From assembly GCF_001247745.1 (NCBI RefSeq), contig NZ_LAIR01000003.1, forward strand, positions 62,001-126,000: a DNA stretch of 64,000 bases, written 5' to 3'. The stretch comes from Luteipulveratus halotolerans. GTDB taxonomy: Bacteria; Actinomycetota; Actinomycetes; Actinomycetales; Dermatophilaceae. The notes under the pieces were generated by a model. That model saw only the letters and a program-made list of their open reading frames with translations, ran no database searches and was not told the DNA's origin. This document shows positions 9,148 through 17,266 of the stretch, one piece after another. Both the position numbers and the translations under genes were made by a program. Numbering within the stretch: position 1 is the stretch's first letter; each line of letters begins with the position of its first letter.

Positions 9148-9491
9148 TTCCCGGTCGGCGACGGAGCGGGGGTGCCGTTGACACCGGGCACGTTGACACA
9201 GCCCGAGCCGGACACACCGTCGAGGATGCCGGGCAGCACGAGCAGAGCGATCGCTGCGCCGAGGACGACGACGATGCCGATGATCGCCACCTTGCTCGCG
9301 TGCGGCATGGAGAACACGCGGCCCGCGACGACGCCGCCGACGCCAGTGAGCAAGCCGAGGCCCAGCAGGACGCGCACACCCCAGATGACATAGCCGGTGA
9401 TGTCTGCGACGGGCTGGTCCGCGCCAGGGGGCGCCTTCGGGCAGACCTCGCTGGCCAGGCTCACCAGGTCCATCGTGGTTGAACTGATCAT
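9144..9491 (-). CDS. Small two-TM pilin-like membrane protein
   Basis: 115 residues with two hydrophobic helices (about 30-56 and 66-88), joined by a short basic loop, and two Cys residues (17 and 98) that would lie on the same side of the membrane. Size and topology match VirB2/TrbC-type subunits or small channel proteins of actinobacterial conjugation loci. The gene is coupled by ATGA overlaps to both neighbours. Assignment as a pilin is inference from size, topology and position. Confidence 0.7.
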   Translation of the reverse strand: MISSTTMDLVSLASEVCPKAPPGADQPVADITGYVIWGVRVLLGLGLLTGVGGVVAGRVFSMPHASKVAIIGIVVVLGAAIALLVLPGILDGVSGSGCVNVPGVNGTPAPSPTGK

Positions 9492-10345
9492 TGCGGCGTT
9501 CCTTTCGTGGGGTCCTGCTGCACGCGCTGCAGGAGCTGATGTGCCGCAGCGAGCAGCGGCTTGGGGAGTGCGGATCCGGTGAGGCCGTTGACCGCAAGTA
9601 CGGGGTCGTCGGGTATCTCAGTGAGCAGCCCGTGCCGGTCCAGGTCGCCGGTGGCCTGGCCACCGGCGTGCTCGACACCCTTGGGCCACTTCTTGCGTCG
9701 CGGGCCGAGCACCGCGGCGCTGGCGTGGCTGCCCTGCAGCAGGTCGAGGGCTCCTTCGAGCCGGCGAACTCCAGGAACGGTCGCGGTGGTGGTCAGTACC
9801 AGGTGGTCGGCGTTGCGGATGGCCTCGCCGATCCAGCCCGGCGTGGTGAGCACCTGGCCGAGCTCCCAACCGACATCGAGGACGGTGAGGTCGATCTGTC
9901 GATCTGGGGTTGTGGGGTGGGGGATCTCGTCGGCGGTCGTGAGGACCTCGGTAACGCGCTCGAGGAGGACCTGATCCCGGGTGCCGCGTGACCAGGCGCT
10001 CTCATAGGTACCCATCTCCGCGGTGCTGGCCGCAGCGAGCCCGGACGAAGTAACCGAGGCGCACTCGACGACACGGGCGTTGCCGCCGGCCACCGTTGCG
10101 AGAGCCACCGCCACGGTGGTCGCACCTGTGGCTCCGCCACAGCCGAGAACGGGCAGAACGGTCTCGCCCGCCCCTGGGCGCCACGTGCTGCTGATCGCAC
10201 GGGGCGCGGGCGCCTGCGACCGGATGCCGCCTGGCATGTGGGCCCTGGTGGTGTTAGCCCGGAAGTCCCCGGCCTGAACGGCGGCCCATGCGCGTCGCAG
10301 CTCTTCTACCGACACCGCAGGTCGGTCGATGCCAACCTGCGTCAT
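9488..10345 (-). CDS. ParA/MinD-like protein with atypical P-loop
   Basis: 285 residues. The stretch GCGGATGATT at 68-77 corresponds to the deviant Walker A loop of ParA/MinD proteins but lacks both conserved lysines. Later parts fit the fold: LTVLDVGWE resembles the switch strand, and LVLTTTATVPGVRR a later core strand. Such proteins in conjugation loci may position the secretion apparatus or the DNA. Loss of the lysines suggests weak or no ATP hydrolysis (inference). The start ATG at 10345 overlaps the stop of the 102-residue gene. Confidence 0.75.
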   Translation of the reverse strand: MTQVGIDRPAVSVEELRRAWAAVQAGDFRANTTRAHMPGGIRSQAPAPRAISSTWRPGAGETVLPVLGCGGATGATTVAVALATVAGGNARVVECASVTSSGLAAASTAEMGTYESAWSRGTRDQVLLERVTEVLTTADEIPHPTTPDRQIDLTVLDVGWELGQVLTTPGWIGEAIRNADHLVLTTTATVPGVRRLEGALDLLQGSHASAAVLGPRRKKWPKGVEHAGGQATGDLDRHGLLTEIPDDPVLAVNGLTGSALPKPLLAAAHQLLQRVQQDPTKGTPQ

Positions 10346-10650
10346 GCGGGCTCACCGCCCAACGCCGCACGGCGAAACTCCAGCGCCGCGCGCAGCTCTC
10401 CGGCCGACAGCGTCTTTAGCGCCGCCTTCGCCTGCTGTACCTCGTGCAGCCGGGCCATACAGCCATCGAGCTGTCGGATGGCCTCTTCCTCGCGACCTGC
10501 CACGTCGAAGAGGCGGGCGATGTCCGCCGTGCTGCGGTCGTGCGCCTGCGGCGGTGCTGCCGAGTCGGTCTCGGTCTGGTCGGGCGTCTGGGTCACTGTC
10601 ATCACCTCGACCGACCTAAGGCGTGCGCCTCGTTGCTGGCGGCCACTCAT
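10342..10650 (-). CDS. Small soluble protein, conjugation operon
   Basis: 102 residues from the ATG at 10650, which overlaps the regulator's stop codon (ATGA). A basic N-terminus and a Thr/Asp-rich linker are followed by a helical C-terminal half rich in Ala, Glu, Gln and Leu, with coiled-coil character. It is coupled to the ParA-like gene. No family is recognised. An accessory or DNA-binding partner of the ParA-like protein is possible (inference). Confidence 0.65.
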   Translation of the reverse strand: MSGRQQRGARLRSVEVMTVTQTPDQTETDSAAPPQAHDRSTADIARLFDVAGREEEAIRQLDGCMARLHEVQQAKAALKTLSAGELRAALEFRRAALGGEPA

Positions 10651-11453
10651 GCCGACTCCGTGCCGGGCGTGCACGCCTCGGTGAGAGCGTCGATGCTGCT
10701 GCGGGTGCGTCGGCGGAGGGTTCGCGCTGACATCCCGAGCCGACCCGCGACCGCCTCAGTCGTGTCGTTCGCCATCAGGCCGGCACCACATCGACCGGTT
10801 CGGTTGGTGGCCGAGCGGTCAGCAGCCTCGACCAGGCACAGCAGCAAAGATCGGTCAGCAGCCGTGATGACGTCGTGGGCGCAGGCCCACTCCAGCAGCT
10901 GCAGGAGCTCCTCGGCGGCGTCGGAGGTGCGTGGCTCCGCGGCCACCTGGGCGCTCCAGAACGCTCCGTACGGATCAACCGGGCTGGTCCGGGACCACGT
11001 GGGGTCGAAGCGCGCGAGCTGGGACTGAGCGTCGCACTCTCGAAGCACGCCAGCGCGGGTGTTGAGCAGGATGTTGGCCGACACCTTCCTCAGCCGACGC
11101 CATGGAAAGGTCCGAACCTCAAGCCAGAGCTGCCCAGCGACCACCTGGTCGATTTCCGGAGTCAGCGTGCGCAACCGATTTGCCAGCGTGCAGGCTCCAG
11201 GCATCAGCGCCCACGCCAGCGCCGCGGCTGCGGCAGTGTTGTCTGCCCCGTCCGGTGCGGCCAGCTGAGCCAACGCGTGCAGTACCTCGTCCGCGTCGCG
11301 TGAGGCGGCCTGCTTCAGCCACACGCGCAACGTGGTCGTGTCCACAGCGACCCGGAGTGCTGGGTGCTGTCGGCACCACGTGGCCCACTGCTCGTTCGCC
11401 TGGACGAGTAGCTGGCTGTCCTCGGTGAGGCCAAGGCAGTCTGCGACGCTCAT
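10647..11453 (-). CDS. HTH regulator at the head of the conjugation operon
   Basis: 268 residues, first gene of the minus-strand operon. The body is helical and unassigned. The C-terminus contains a helix-turn-helix with AVAGRLGMSARTLRRRT at about 234-250, resembling the last HTH of sigma-like or LuxR-like proteins. It is likely a DNA-binding regulator of the transfer operon. The divergent region upstream (11454-11887) holds a perfect 24-base inverted repeat that could be its operator (inference). The ATG at 11453 has a GGAG site close upstream. Confidence 0.7.
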   Translation of the reverse strand: MSVADCLGLTEDSQLLVQANEQWATWCRQHPALRVAVDTTTLRVWLKQAASRDADEVLHALAQLAAPDGADNTAAAAALAWALMPGACTLANRLRTLTPEIDQVVAGQLWLEVRTFPWRRLRKVSANILLNTRAGVLRECDAQSQLARFDPTWSRTSPVDPYGAFWSAQVAAEPRTSDAAEELLQLLEWACAHDVITAADRSLLLCLVEAADRSATNRTGRCGAGLMANDTTEAVAGRLGMSARTLRRRTRSSIDALTEACTPGTESA

Positions 11454-11689
11454 CGGGAGCTCCTGTCTGTCGATTCGGACAGACAGAAACTCCCCAGCGG
11501 ACGTCTCCGGTTACGTCCCTCCACGGCCCGCGCCGCAGGAGGTACACAGGGGGTGCGCGAAGACCTACTAGCCCGTTGACCTGCGCAAACGCACCCGCAC
11601 CCCCATCTCTCAAAATTCTCTTCGAGAGAGGTTGCGCCGCGCGGAAGGCGCGCGCCTTCACTCACCGCCCACTGGGCTCGGGGTAGCCC

Positions 11690-11749
11690 TGTCGCTAGCC
11701 GTCGTTGACGAAGCTGGTGGGTGCGGCCACCGCGTCATCCTTCGAGGTC
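11690..11749 (+). repeat. Degenerate copy of the IS256 left-end region
   Basis: The stretch around 11718-11747 matches the left subterminal region of the IS256 element at about 12760-12791 almost base for base (the run GGGTGCGGCCACCGCG is shared), with a 9-base gap and a few changes further left. No transposase follows. It is best read as a remnant of an earlier insertion or a recombination scar. Confidence 0.55.
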
Positions 11750-11812
11750 AAGCCCGAACAGCATCGACTCGAAGGCCAGCGATACGCCACACCGGGCGCT
11801 GAGCACGAGTGC

Positions 11813-11836
11813 TGATGTCAGGAAGCGCTGACATCA
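11813..11836. promoter_or_regulatory. Perfect 9+9 inverted repeat, candidate operator
   Basis: Arms TGATGTCAG (11813-11821) and CTGACATCA (11828-11836) are exact reverse complements around a 6-base spacer. It lies between the divergent starts of the conjugation operon (11453) and the gene at 11888. Candidate roles are an operator for the HTH regulator or part of a transfer origin. Confidence 0.5.
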
Positions 11837-11887
11837 TGTGTTCACAGTGAGCACCAGCAGTGACGTCGACGAGCGAGAGGCGCTGAG

Positions 11888-12700
11888 GTGACCAGGCCGG
11901 AGCCGGAGAATCACAACCACATGTGTCAGCGGGCCGGCTCGGAAGGCTGCGTGTGTCGGTGCCGCGGCGTTCTGCATCAGCGCACCGTTCTTCAAGAAGC
12001 CATCCGTGCAAAGTCCAGCCGGAGCGAGTTCATGGGTGAACTGACGAAGCTCTACGGCTCCTCGTTCACCACGGTGAGCGGCGACCCGTCTGCGGGCGAA
12101 CAGCCTCGACGTAAGTGGGTCCCGATCACGAGCGGCGCGTCGACCAAGCAGCAGCGGTCGCAAGAGGAGCAACGGATCGTCGATGTCACGCTCCGCGACG
12201 TCCTTGCTCGCACCTACGATCTGCCGCCGGCGGCCAAGGCAGGGTGGGCGGACCTGGCTGACGCGCTCACTCTGGTTCCTGACCGGTGGGAGGTCGTCAC
12301 GGATCGGATCAAATCCATCGCTGGCCCACACGACGAGCAGAGTGGGTACTTCTGGTCCTCAATGCTCACGGCGACCGCGGGCGCAGGTCTTCGCCGTGGT
12401 CCGGGTGGCAGCTCCGCCCCGCCATCAGCGGCCGCGATCGTGGGTGTTGCCATGAGGCGCGGCGGAACCTATCACCGGGTTCAGACGCCTCGCGCCCGCT
12501 CAGGCAATCGGCTACAGGCGATCAACGAGCTCAGCTTCCCGAGCGTCATTGACCTCGCAGCCGAGGAAGTCCACCGCGCGCTGCTCGTAACAGGACTCCC
12601 GCCGGCACACGCGCGCCACGTAGTCATGCTGGTCGGCGCAACGGTGTCGGCCGACCTTTGGCATCACCCTGCTGCCGTTCGAGGAACGCTGATCCCGAGT
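11888..12700 (+). pseudogene. 5' part of an unknown gene interrupted by an IS256 element
   Basis: 270 codons remain before the insertion. The N-terminus has a Cys cluster with a C-x8-C-x-C-x-C spacing from residue 13, and the middle is Arg-rich. The IS256 element enters at 12698. Joining codon 270 to the sequence after the right-hand target duplication (14135) restores an open frame of 310 residues ending at 14257. The present ORF stops two codons into the IS. The gene is divergent from the conjugation operon and may be a regulatory or accessory gene. No family is recognised. Confidence 0.65.
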
Positions 12701-14125
12701 TGAGTCCCTGATAGTGGTGTAGCGCGGTCGCTGACCATCGTCGACACGAGCTGGTCGTGGACGTGGGTGCGGCCACCGCGTGATCCTTCGAGTGAACCTT
12801 CCACAGCACTCTCGAACGGAGTCATCACGATGACCGCACCACACATTGTCGACCCTGCTGGCCTGTTGGGTGAAGCCCTGGCCGAAGCGTCCCCTGATCT
12901 GATGCGCAACCTGCTGCAGTCGATCATCAACACGTTGCTGTCCGCGGACGCTGACGCGGTCGTGGGCGCCGAGTACGGCCGGCCCAGCCCGTCGCGCACG
13001 GCTCAGCGCAACGGGTACCGGCACCGGGACCTGGACACCCGCGTCGGCACGATCGATGTCGCAGTCCCCAAGCTACGCACCGGCAGCTACTTCCCCGAAT
13101 GGCTGCTGGAACGGCGCAAACGGGCCGAGTCGGCGCTGATCACCGTGGTGGCCGACTGCTACCTCGCCGGGGTGTCCACCCGGCGCATGGACAAGCTGGT
13201 GAAGACCCTGGGAATCGACTCGTTGTCGAAGTCGCAGGTCTCGCGGATGGCGACCGACCTGGACGAGCACGTCGACTCCTTCCGCCACCGCCCACTGGGC
13301 GAGGCCGGCCCGTTCACGTTCGTGGCCGCCGACGCGCTCACGATGAAGGTCCGCGAGGGCGGCCGGGTCATCAACGCCGTGGTGCTGCTGGCGACCGGCG
13401 TCAACGACGACGGGCACCGCGAGGTCCTGGGCCTGCGCGTCGCGACCGCCGAGACCGGCGCGGCGTGGAATGAGTTCTTCGCCGACCTGGTCGCCCGCGG
13501 CCTGACCGGGGTGCGGCTGGTCACCTCCGACGCCCACCACGGGCTGGTCGAGGCGATCGCAGCGAGCCTGCCCGGCACGACCTGGCAACGCTGCCGCACC
13601 CACTACGCCGCCAACCTCATGTCGATCTGTCCCAAGAGCATGTGGCCGGCGGTCAAGGCGATGCTGCACAGCGTGTACGACCAGCCCGACGACCAAGCCG
13701 TACAAGCCCAGTTCGACCGGCTCATCGAGTACACGGCCGAGAAGCTGCCCGCCGTGGCCGAGCACCTCGCACACGCCCGCGAGGACATCCTCGCGTTCAC
13801 CGCGTTTCCCAAGGACGTGTGGACCCAGATCTGGTCCAACAACCCCGCCGAACGCCTCAACCGCGAGATCCGCCGCCGCACCGACGCCGTCGGCATCTTC
13901 CCCACCCGCGCGGCGATCGTGCGGCTGGTCGGCGCGGTCCTGGCCGAGCAGACCGACGAATGGGCCGAAGGCCGCCGCTACCTCGGCCTGGACCTGCTGG
14001 CCCGCTGCCGCATCAACATCGTGCCCACCACCGAACCCGACACCGGAGTTGATGACCTGCCCGCCCTGACCGCCTAAACCCTCAGCAAGGAGAACGCAGC
14101 GCTACACCACTACAAGGGACTTGAC
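12699..14125 (+). mobile_element. IS256-family insertion sequence with target duplication
   Basis: About 1.43 kb. The terminal inverted repeats match at 22 of 26 positions (12699-12724 and 14100-14125; shared core TAGTGGTGTAGCG). The 9-base CTGATCCCG occurs at 12689-12697 and 14126-14134 as the target duplication, with one extra base at the left junction. It encodes a single transposase. The near-perfect ends and duplication point to a fairly recent insertion. Confidence 0.85.
12830..14077 (+). CDS. IS256-family transposase
   Basis: 415 residues from the ATG at 12830; an in-frame GTG at 12767 would add 21 codons. It belongs to the IS256/Mutator-like DDE family. The acidic residues are D168 in FVAADALTM, D234 in VTSDAHHG and a Glu in NNPAERLNRE near residue 340. 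C-x2-H follows the second Asp (QRCRTHYAAN). Length and motif order are normal, so it looks intact and able to act on the flanking repeats. It excises and reinserts the element through a circular intermediate, as known for the family. Confidence 0.95.
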   Translation: MTAPHIVDPAGLLGEALAEASPDLMRNLLQSIINTLLSADADAVVGAEYGRPSPSRTAQRNGYRHRDLDTRVGTIDVAVPKLRTGSYFPEWLLERRKRAESALITVVADCYLAGVSTRRMDKLVKTLGIDSLSKSQVSRMATDLDEHVDSFRHRPLGEAGPFTFVAADALTMKVREGGRVINAVVLLATGVNDDGHREVLGLRVATAETGAAWNEFFADLVARGLTGVRLVTSDAHHGLVEAIAASLPGTTWQRCRTHYAANLMSICPKSMWPAVKAMLHSVYDQPDDQAVQAQFDRLIEYTAEKLPAVAEHLAHAREDILAFTAFPKDVWTQIWSNNPAERLNREIRRRTDAVGIFPTRAAIVRLVGAVLAEQTDEWAEGRRYLGLDLLARCRINIVPTTEPDTGVDDLPALTA

Positions 14126-14257
14126 CTGATCCCGGTCGTGCGAGCCTTCCGCCGCCGGTTCGCAGTGCCGTTCTCGCTTGACTCGTCAACCGCTCTCGTC
14201 GAGGACGTCATCAGAGGCCAATTGGGGACCGAGTGGCACAGTGCCGGAGCTTGGTAG
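14126..14257 (+). pseudogene. 3' remainder of the IS256-interrupted gene
   Basis: After the second copy of the 9-base duplication, the frame of the gene starting at 11888 continues for 40 codons to TAG at 14255-14257. The tail is basic and then acidic (VVRAFRRRFAVPF near its start). The in-frame continuity after removing one duplication is the evidence that it belongs to the interrupted gene. Confidence 0.6.
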
Positions 14258-14407
14258 CACGAGCGGTGACCTCGACCTGGAGATGACCAGAACGCTCCGC
14301 CCCGTATGTCGGGACGGACATCTACTGTGGGTAACGTCGCGCAGTTCCCCCTGTCCTGCACGACGCCTCACCGGCCCGAATCGCCTTCCCAGCCCGGGCC
14401 GGGCGCG

Positions 14408-14439
14408 GCCCCGCCAACCTCCCCTTGTGGCGGGGCTTT
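14408..14439 (+). terminator. Hairpin terminator
   Basis: GCCCCGCCA (14408-14416) pairs perfectly with TGGCGGGGC (14428-14436) around an 11-base loop, followed by TTT. It lies downstream of the interrupted gene and just left of the IS481-family element. Confidence 0.6.
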
Positions 14440-14454
14440 CGCGCCACCGCTAGG

Positions 14455-15574
14455 TGTTGCGGCGCATGAGGTTGGTGACACGGCCGGGTAGCTAAGGGCG
14501 GGCAGGTCCCTGCGGCGACAGGATGAAGGTGTCAAGCCGTTCATCACGTCGAGTCAGCCGAAGGAACCTGCCCTATGCCCCACAGTAAAGCCGCCCTGTC
14601 GTTCGAAGGACGTCGTCGCCTGGTGCGCCGGTGCCAGCACCGCCCGATCGCGCACGTCGCAGCGGAGGCCGCGGTCTCGCGGCAGTGCTTGTCGAAGTGG
14701 TTTGCCCGCTGGCGTGAGCACGGCGACGAAGGGTTGCACGACCGGACCAGCCGGCCCCGCCGTTCCCCGACCGCCACACCGCCGCAGGTGGTGGAACAGG
14801 TCATCGCGTTGCGCAAACGCAAGTGGTCCGCGCGGCGGATCCATCTGGAGCTGAGCGCCCAGGGCGTCAGGATCGCGGTGTGCACGATCAGCCGGATCCT
14901 GGTCCGGCACGGACTGAACCGGCTGCGGCACCTGGACGTTGACGGGGAACCGTTGCGGGCGCCGGGAAAGATCACTGCCCGGTACCCCGGGCACATGACC
15001 CACCTGGACGTGAAGAAGGTCGGGCGCATCCCCGACGGCGGCGGGTGGCGGGTGCACGGTCGCGGGTCGGCCCAGGCCAAGGCCGCCGACCGGGCCAAGA
15101 CCCGTGGCGCCCGCACCGGGTACACCTACCTGCACTCCGCCCTCGACGGGTTCTCCCGGCTGGCCTACACCGAAGCCCACGACGACGAGAAGGCCGTCAC
15201 CGCGATCGGGTTCTTGTTCCGTGCCCGGGTGTTCTTCGCCGCGCACGGCATCACCCGCTTCACCCGGATCGTGACTGACAACGGGTCCTGCTACCGCGCC
15301 AGTGCGTTCACCCGGGCCGTGCACTCCTTCGCGGCCACGCATCAGCGGATCAAGGCGTTCACGCCCAAGCACAACGGCAAGGTCGAGCGCTACCAGCAGA
15401 CCTACACCGTGGAGGTCCTCTACGCCGCCGCGTACGAGTCCGAGCAGCAGCGCCGTGACCGCCTCCAGGTGTGGCAGGTCCACTACAACTACCATCGCCC
15501 CCACACCGCCGCGGGCGATCAGCCGCCGGCCTCACGACTCCCAGCCGGCGTCACCAACCTCATGCTCAGTTACA
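14455..15574 (+). mobile_element. IS481-family insertion sequence
   Basis: About 1.12 kb bounded by TGT...ACA ends. The inverted repeats share GCATGAGGTTGGTGAC (left 14463-14478; right 15551-15566 as complement). I found no clear target duplication. The transposase stop codon lies 5 bases outside the right end, so the last codons use flanking DNA. Confidence 0.75.
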
Positions 15575-15579
15575 GCTGA
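14575..15579 (+). CDS. IS481-family transposase
   Basis: 334 residues, ATG at 14575. N-terminal HTH regions (IAHVAAEAAVSRQCLSKWF and SARRIHLEL) are followed by an rve-type DDE core: Asp in THLDVKK, Asp in IVTDNGSCYR and Glu in HNGKVERYQ. The C-terminus has the usual YNYHRPHTA stretch. Length is normal for the family and no frameshift is seen. It mobilises the element at 14455-15574. Confidence 0.93.
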   Translation: MPHSKAALSFEGRRRLVRRCQHRPIAHVAAEAAVSRQCLSKWFARWREHGDEGLHDRTSRPRRSPTATPPQVVEQVIALRKRKWSARRIHLELSAQGVRIAVCTISRILVRHGLNRLRHLDVDGEPLRAPGKITARYPGHMTHLDVKKVGRIPDGGGWRVHGRGSAQAKAADRAKTRGARTGYTYLHSALDGFSRLAYTEAHDDEKAVTAIGFLFRARVFFAAHGITRFTRIVTDNGSCYRASAFTRAVHSFAATHQRIKAFTPKHNGKVERYQQTYTVEVLYAAAYESEQQRRDRLQVWQVHYNYHRPHTAAGDQPPASRLPAGVTNLMLSYS

Positions 15580-15610
15580 TATGTAGCGGCTTCCTGTCAA
15601 GGGGCAGGGT

Positions 15611-15645
15611 GAGGCGCCCGTCCCCGTTGGTGGGGCGGGCGCCTC
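15611..15645. terminator. Strong hairpin after the IS481 element
   Basis: GAGGCGCCCG (15611-15620) pairs perfectly with CGGGCGCCTC (15636-15645). The stem is extended by four more G-C pairs around a bulged T. No clear U-run follows, so it may act in either direction. Confidence 0.6.
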
Positions 15646-15866
15646 TGCTTCGTCGATCTGGCCGGCGGTGAGCGTGTCGTTAGCGACGCGCGGTCAGACT
15701 GATATGCGCGGGTTGGTTACCGCAGGACGGGGTGTTCGGCAGGAGCGGACCGCGTGTCTAGGGTCGGGCGTCGCACAGCCGGGGCTGAGCTGCTCATAGC
15801 TGTTTCGCGGGTCGCTCCACGCGCTGCTTCCACCGCGCTGGTCGACGAAGCGGCTTGTGAGTGGGA

Positions 15867-16949
15867 CTACTCCTCGAGCACGGCCAGGGACCAGCACCAG
15901 CCGGCCAGCTCGCGGGCGATCGCGACGTTGGCGACCACGTGCCGCTTGCGGCGCTCACGGAAGGTGTTCCAACGCGCATGCAGCCGACGGTTGCCGGCAT
16001 CGCCGCGGGCGCGAGCAGCGGGCGACGCGAGCTCCCATCGCTCGCGCATGGTCTTGCCGACGACGTAGCGGGCTCGGTGGTGCCAGGCCGCCTCGACGAG
16101 CAACCGACGGACGTGGGTGTTGCCGGTCTTGGTGATCGAGCCCTGCACTCGTGACTGCCCGGAGGAGTACTCGGATGGGACCAGGCCAACGAACGCACCG
16201 ATGGTGTTGCCCGTGAACCGGTGCCAGTCGCCGAGCTCGACTGCGAGCGCGAGTGCGGTCAGGTTGCTGACACCACGCAGGCAGCCCAGCCGCCGCACGA
16301 TCGGGGTGAACTCGCTGTTCGCCGCCATCACCGCGATCACCTCGTCGAGCCGGTCACGGCGCGCCTTCACCGTCAGGACCGCGTCGTAGTCGGACTCGTA
16401 GGTCATCTGCAGCGCCGGCGAATCGAACCGCTGGCGACGCAGCCACACGTCGTGGACCTCGGTCCAAGCCTGTCCACCGGAATAGACGATGCCCTGGCGC
16501 AGCAGAAGCTTGGACAGCCGGTGCCGGGCACGCATCAGGTCGCCACGGGCATCTTCGCGGGCGCGGACCAGGTCACGGGCGTGCTCTTGGTCGAGGCTCG
16601 GGACCGACACCGAGGTGTACTCGTCCAGCCGCAGCAACCTTGCCAGGTGCACCGCGTCCTTCGCGTCGGTCTTGACGCGGTCACCGCTGGGACGCTGGAG
16701 CTTGCTCGGCGCGACGACCTCGCACCTGATCCCCGCTGCGGCCAGCGACCGGGACAGGCCGAATCCAGTCGGGCCCGCCTCGTAGGCCACCGCCACTGGG
16801 CCTGGCAGGTCGCCAAGCCAGGAACGGATGTGATCATGCGACGGGGTCAGTCTGGTCTGGAAGAGCTCGCCCGTGACGCCGTCGATCGCTGCTGCGACGA
16901 CCGATCGTGCGTGCACGTCGAGCCCTACGCTCGTACGCTCGGTGAACAC
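15867..16949 (-). CDS. IS110-family transposase
   Basis: 360 residues. The N-terminal RuvC-like DEDD domain has D10 in VGLDVHA, Glu in AYEAGPTG and the Asp pair in KTDAKDAVHLA. The C-terminal Transposase_20 domain has LVPSEYSSGQ with the presumed catalytic Ser. Length is normal. IS110 enzymes recombine DNA under guidance of a bridge RNA transcribed from a non-coding end of the element. Here the folded leader at 16951-17028 lies directly upstream of the start codon. Exact element ends were not determined; the left end is likely near 17050-17095. Confidence 0.93.
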   Translation of the reverse strand: MFTERTSVGLDVHARSVVAAAIDGVTGELFQTRLTPSHDHIRSWLGDLPGPVAVAYEAGPTGFGLSRSLAAAGIRCEVVAPSKLQRPSGDRVKTDAKDAVHLARLLRLDEYTSVSVPSLDQEHARDLVRAREDARGDLMRARHRLSKLLLRQGIVYSGGQAWTEVHDVWLRRQRFDSPALQMTYESDYDAVLTVKARRDRLDEVIAVMAANSEFTPIVRRLGCLRGVSNLTALALAVELGDWHRFTGNTIGAFVGLVPSEYSSGQSRVQGSITKTGNTHVRRLLVEAAWHHRARYVVGKTMRERWELASPAARARGDAGNRRLHARWNTFRERRKRHVVANVAIARELAGWCWSLAVLEE

Positions 16950-16950
16950 C

Positions 16951-17028
16951 GGGGCCTCCCACGAATGTCGGATAGGCCGAGCAGGCGGCCCCTGCTCGGT
17001 AACCCACGAATCTCGTGAGCGAGGCCCC
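16951..17028 (-). ncRNA. Candidate bridge RNA segment of the IS110 element
   Basis: Read on the minus strand, an outer stem (GGGGCCTC at 17028-17021 with GAGGCCCC at 16958-16951) encloses a large internal loop. Inside is a perfect inner hairpin (CCGAGCAG at 16999-16992 with CTGCTCGG at 16984-16977). Both sides of the loop contain ATTCGTGG. A stem, a two-sided loop and a capping hairpin upstream of an IS110 gene is the layout of a bridge-RNA guide loop. The full RNA probably extends further upstream. Confidence 0.4.
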
Positions 17029-17095
17029 GGCCCGCAACCCCGTCACAGCGACCGGGTCACTACATACCGTCTAGGCCACGCCTCGGTTGGCCGGC

Positions 17096-17266
17096 TCAGG
17101 CCCGCTCGATCAGCTCATCGAGCGTGAGGTCGCCACGCACGTAGGCCTCCTGGTCGGCGTGCGTCTGGGCGTCGCGGTCGTTGCCTTCCATCGCGCTGCT
17201 GTGGCGCACCTCGTCGACCTCGCGGCGACGTCGAGCCTGCTCGGCGTCGGTGATCTTCTCGGACAT
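17096..17266 (-). CDS. VbhA-like antitoxin (orphan)
   Basis: 56 residues from an internal ATG at 17266 preceded by GGGGAGGGGAGC, an excellent ribosome site, in the same frame as the recombinase tail. It carries SSAMEG at 23-28, fitting the inhibitory (S/T)xxxE(G/N) motif of Fic-toxin antitoxins. It also has the family's C-terminal pattern, AYVRGDLTLDELIER. In known pairs a Fic AMP-transferase gene follows directly. Here the IS110 region follows instead and the last residues look cut short, so the toxin is absent from this side. It may be made alone or as a fusion with the recombinase C-terminus. Confidence 0.6.
   Translation of the reverse strand: MSEKITDAEQARRRREVDEVRHSSAMEGNDRDAQTHADQEAYVRGDLTLDELIERA

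Noticed and set aside
15576..15706. CTGATATG repeated at 15576 and 15699 as an IS duplication
   Set aside because: Only 8 bases, not at matching element ends; likely chance.
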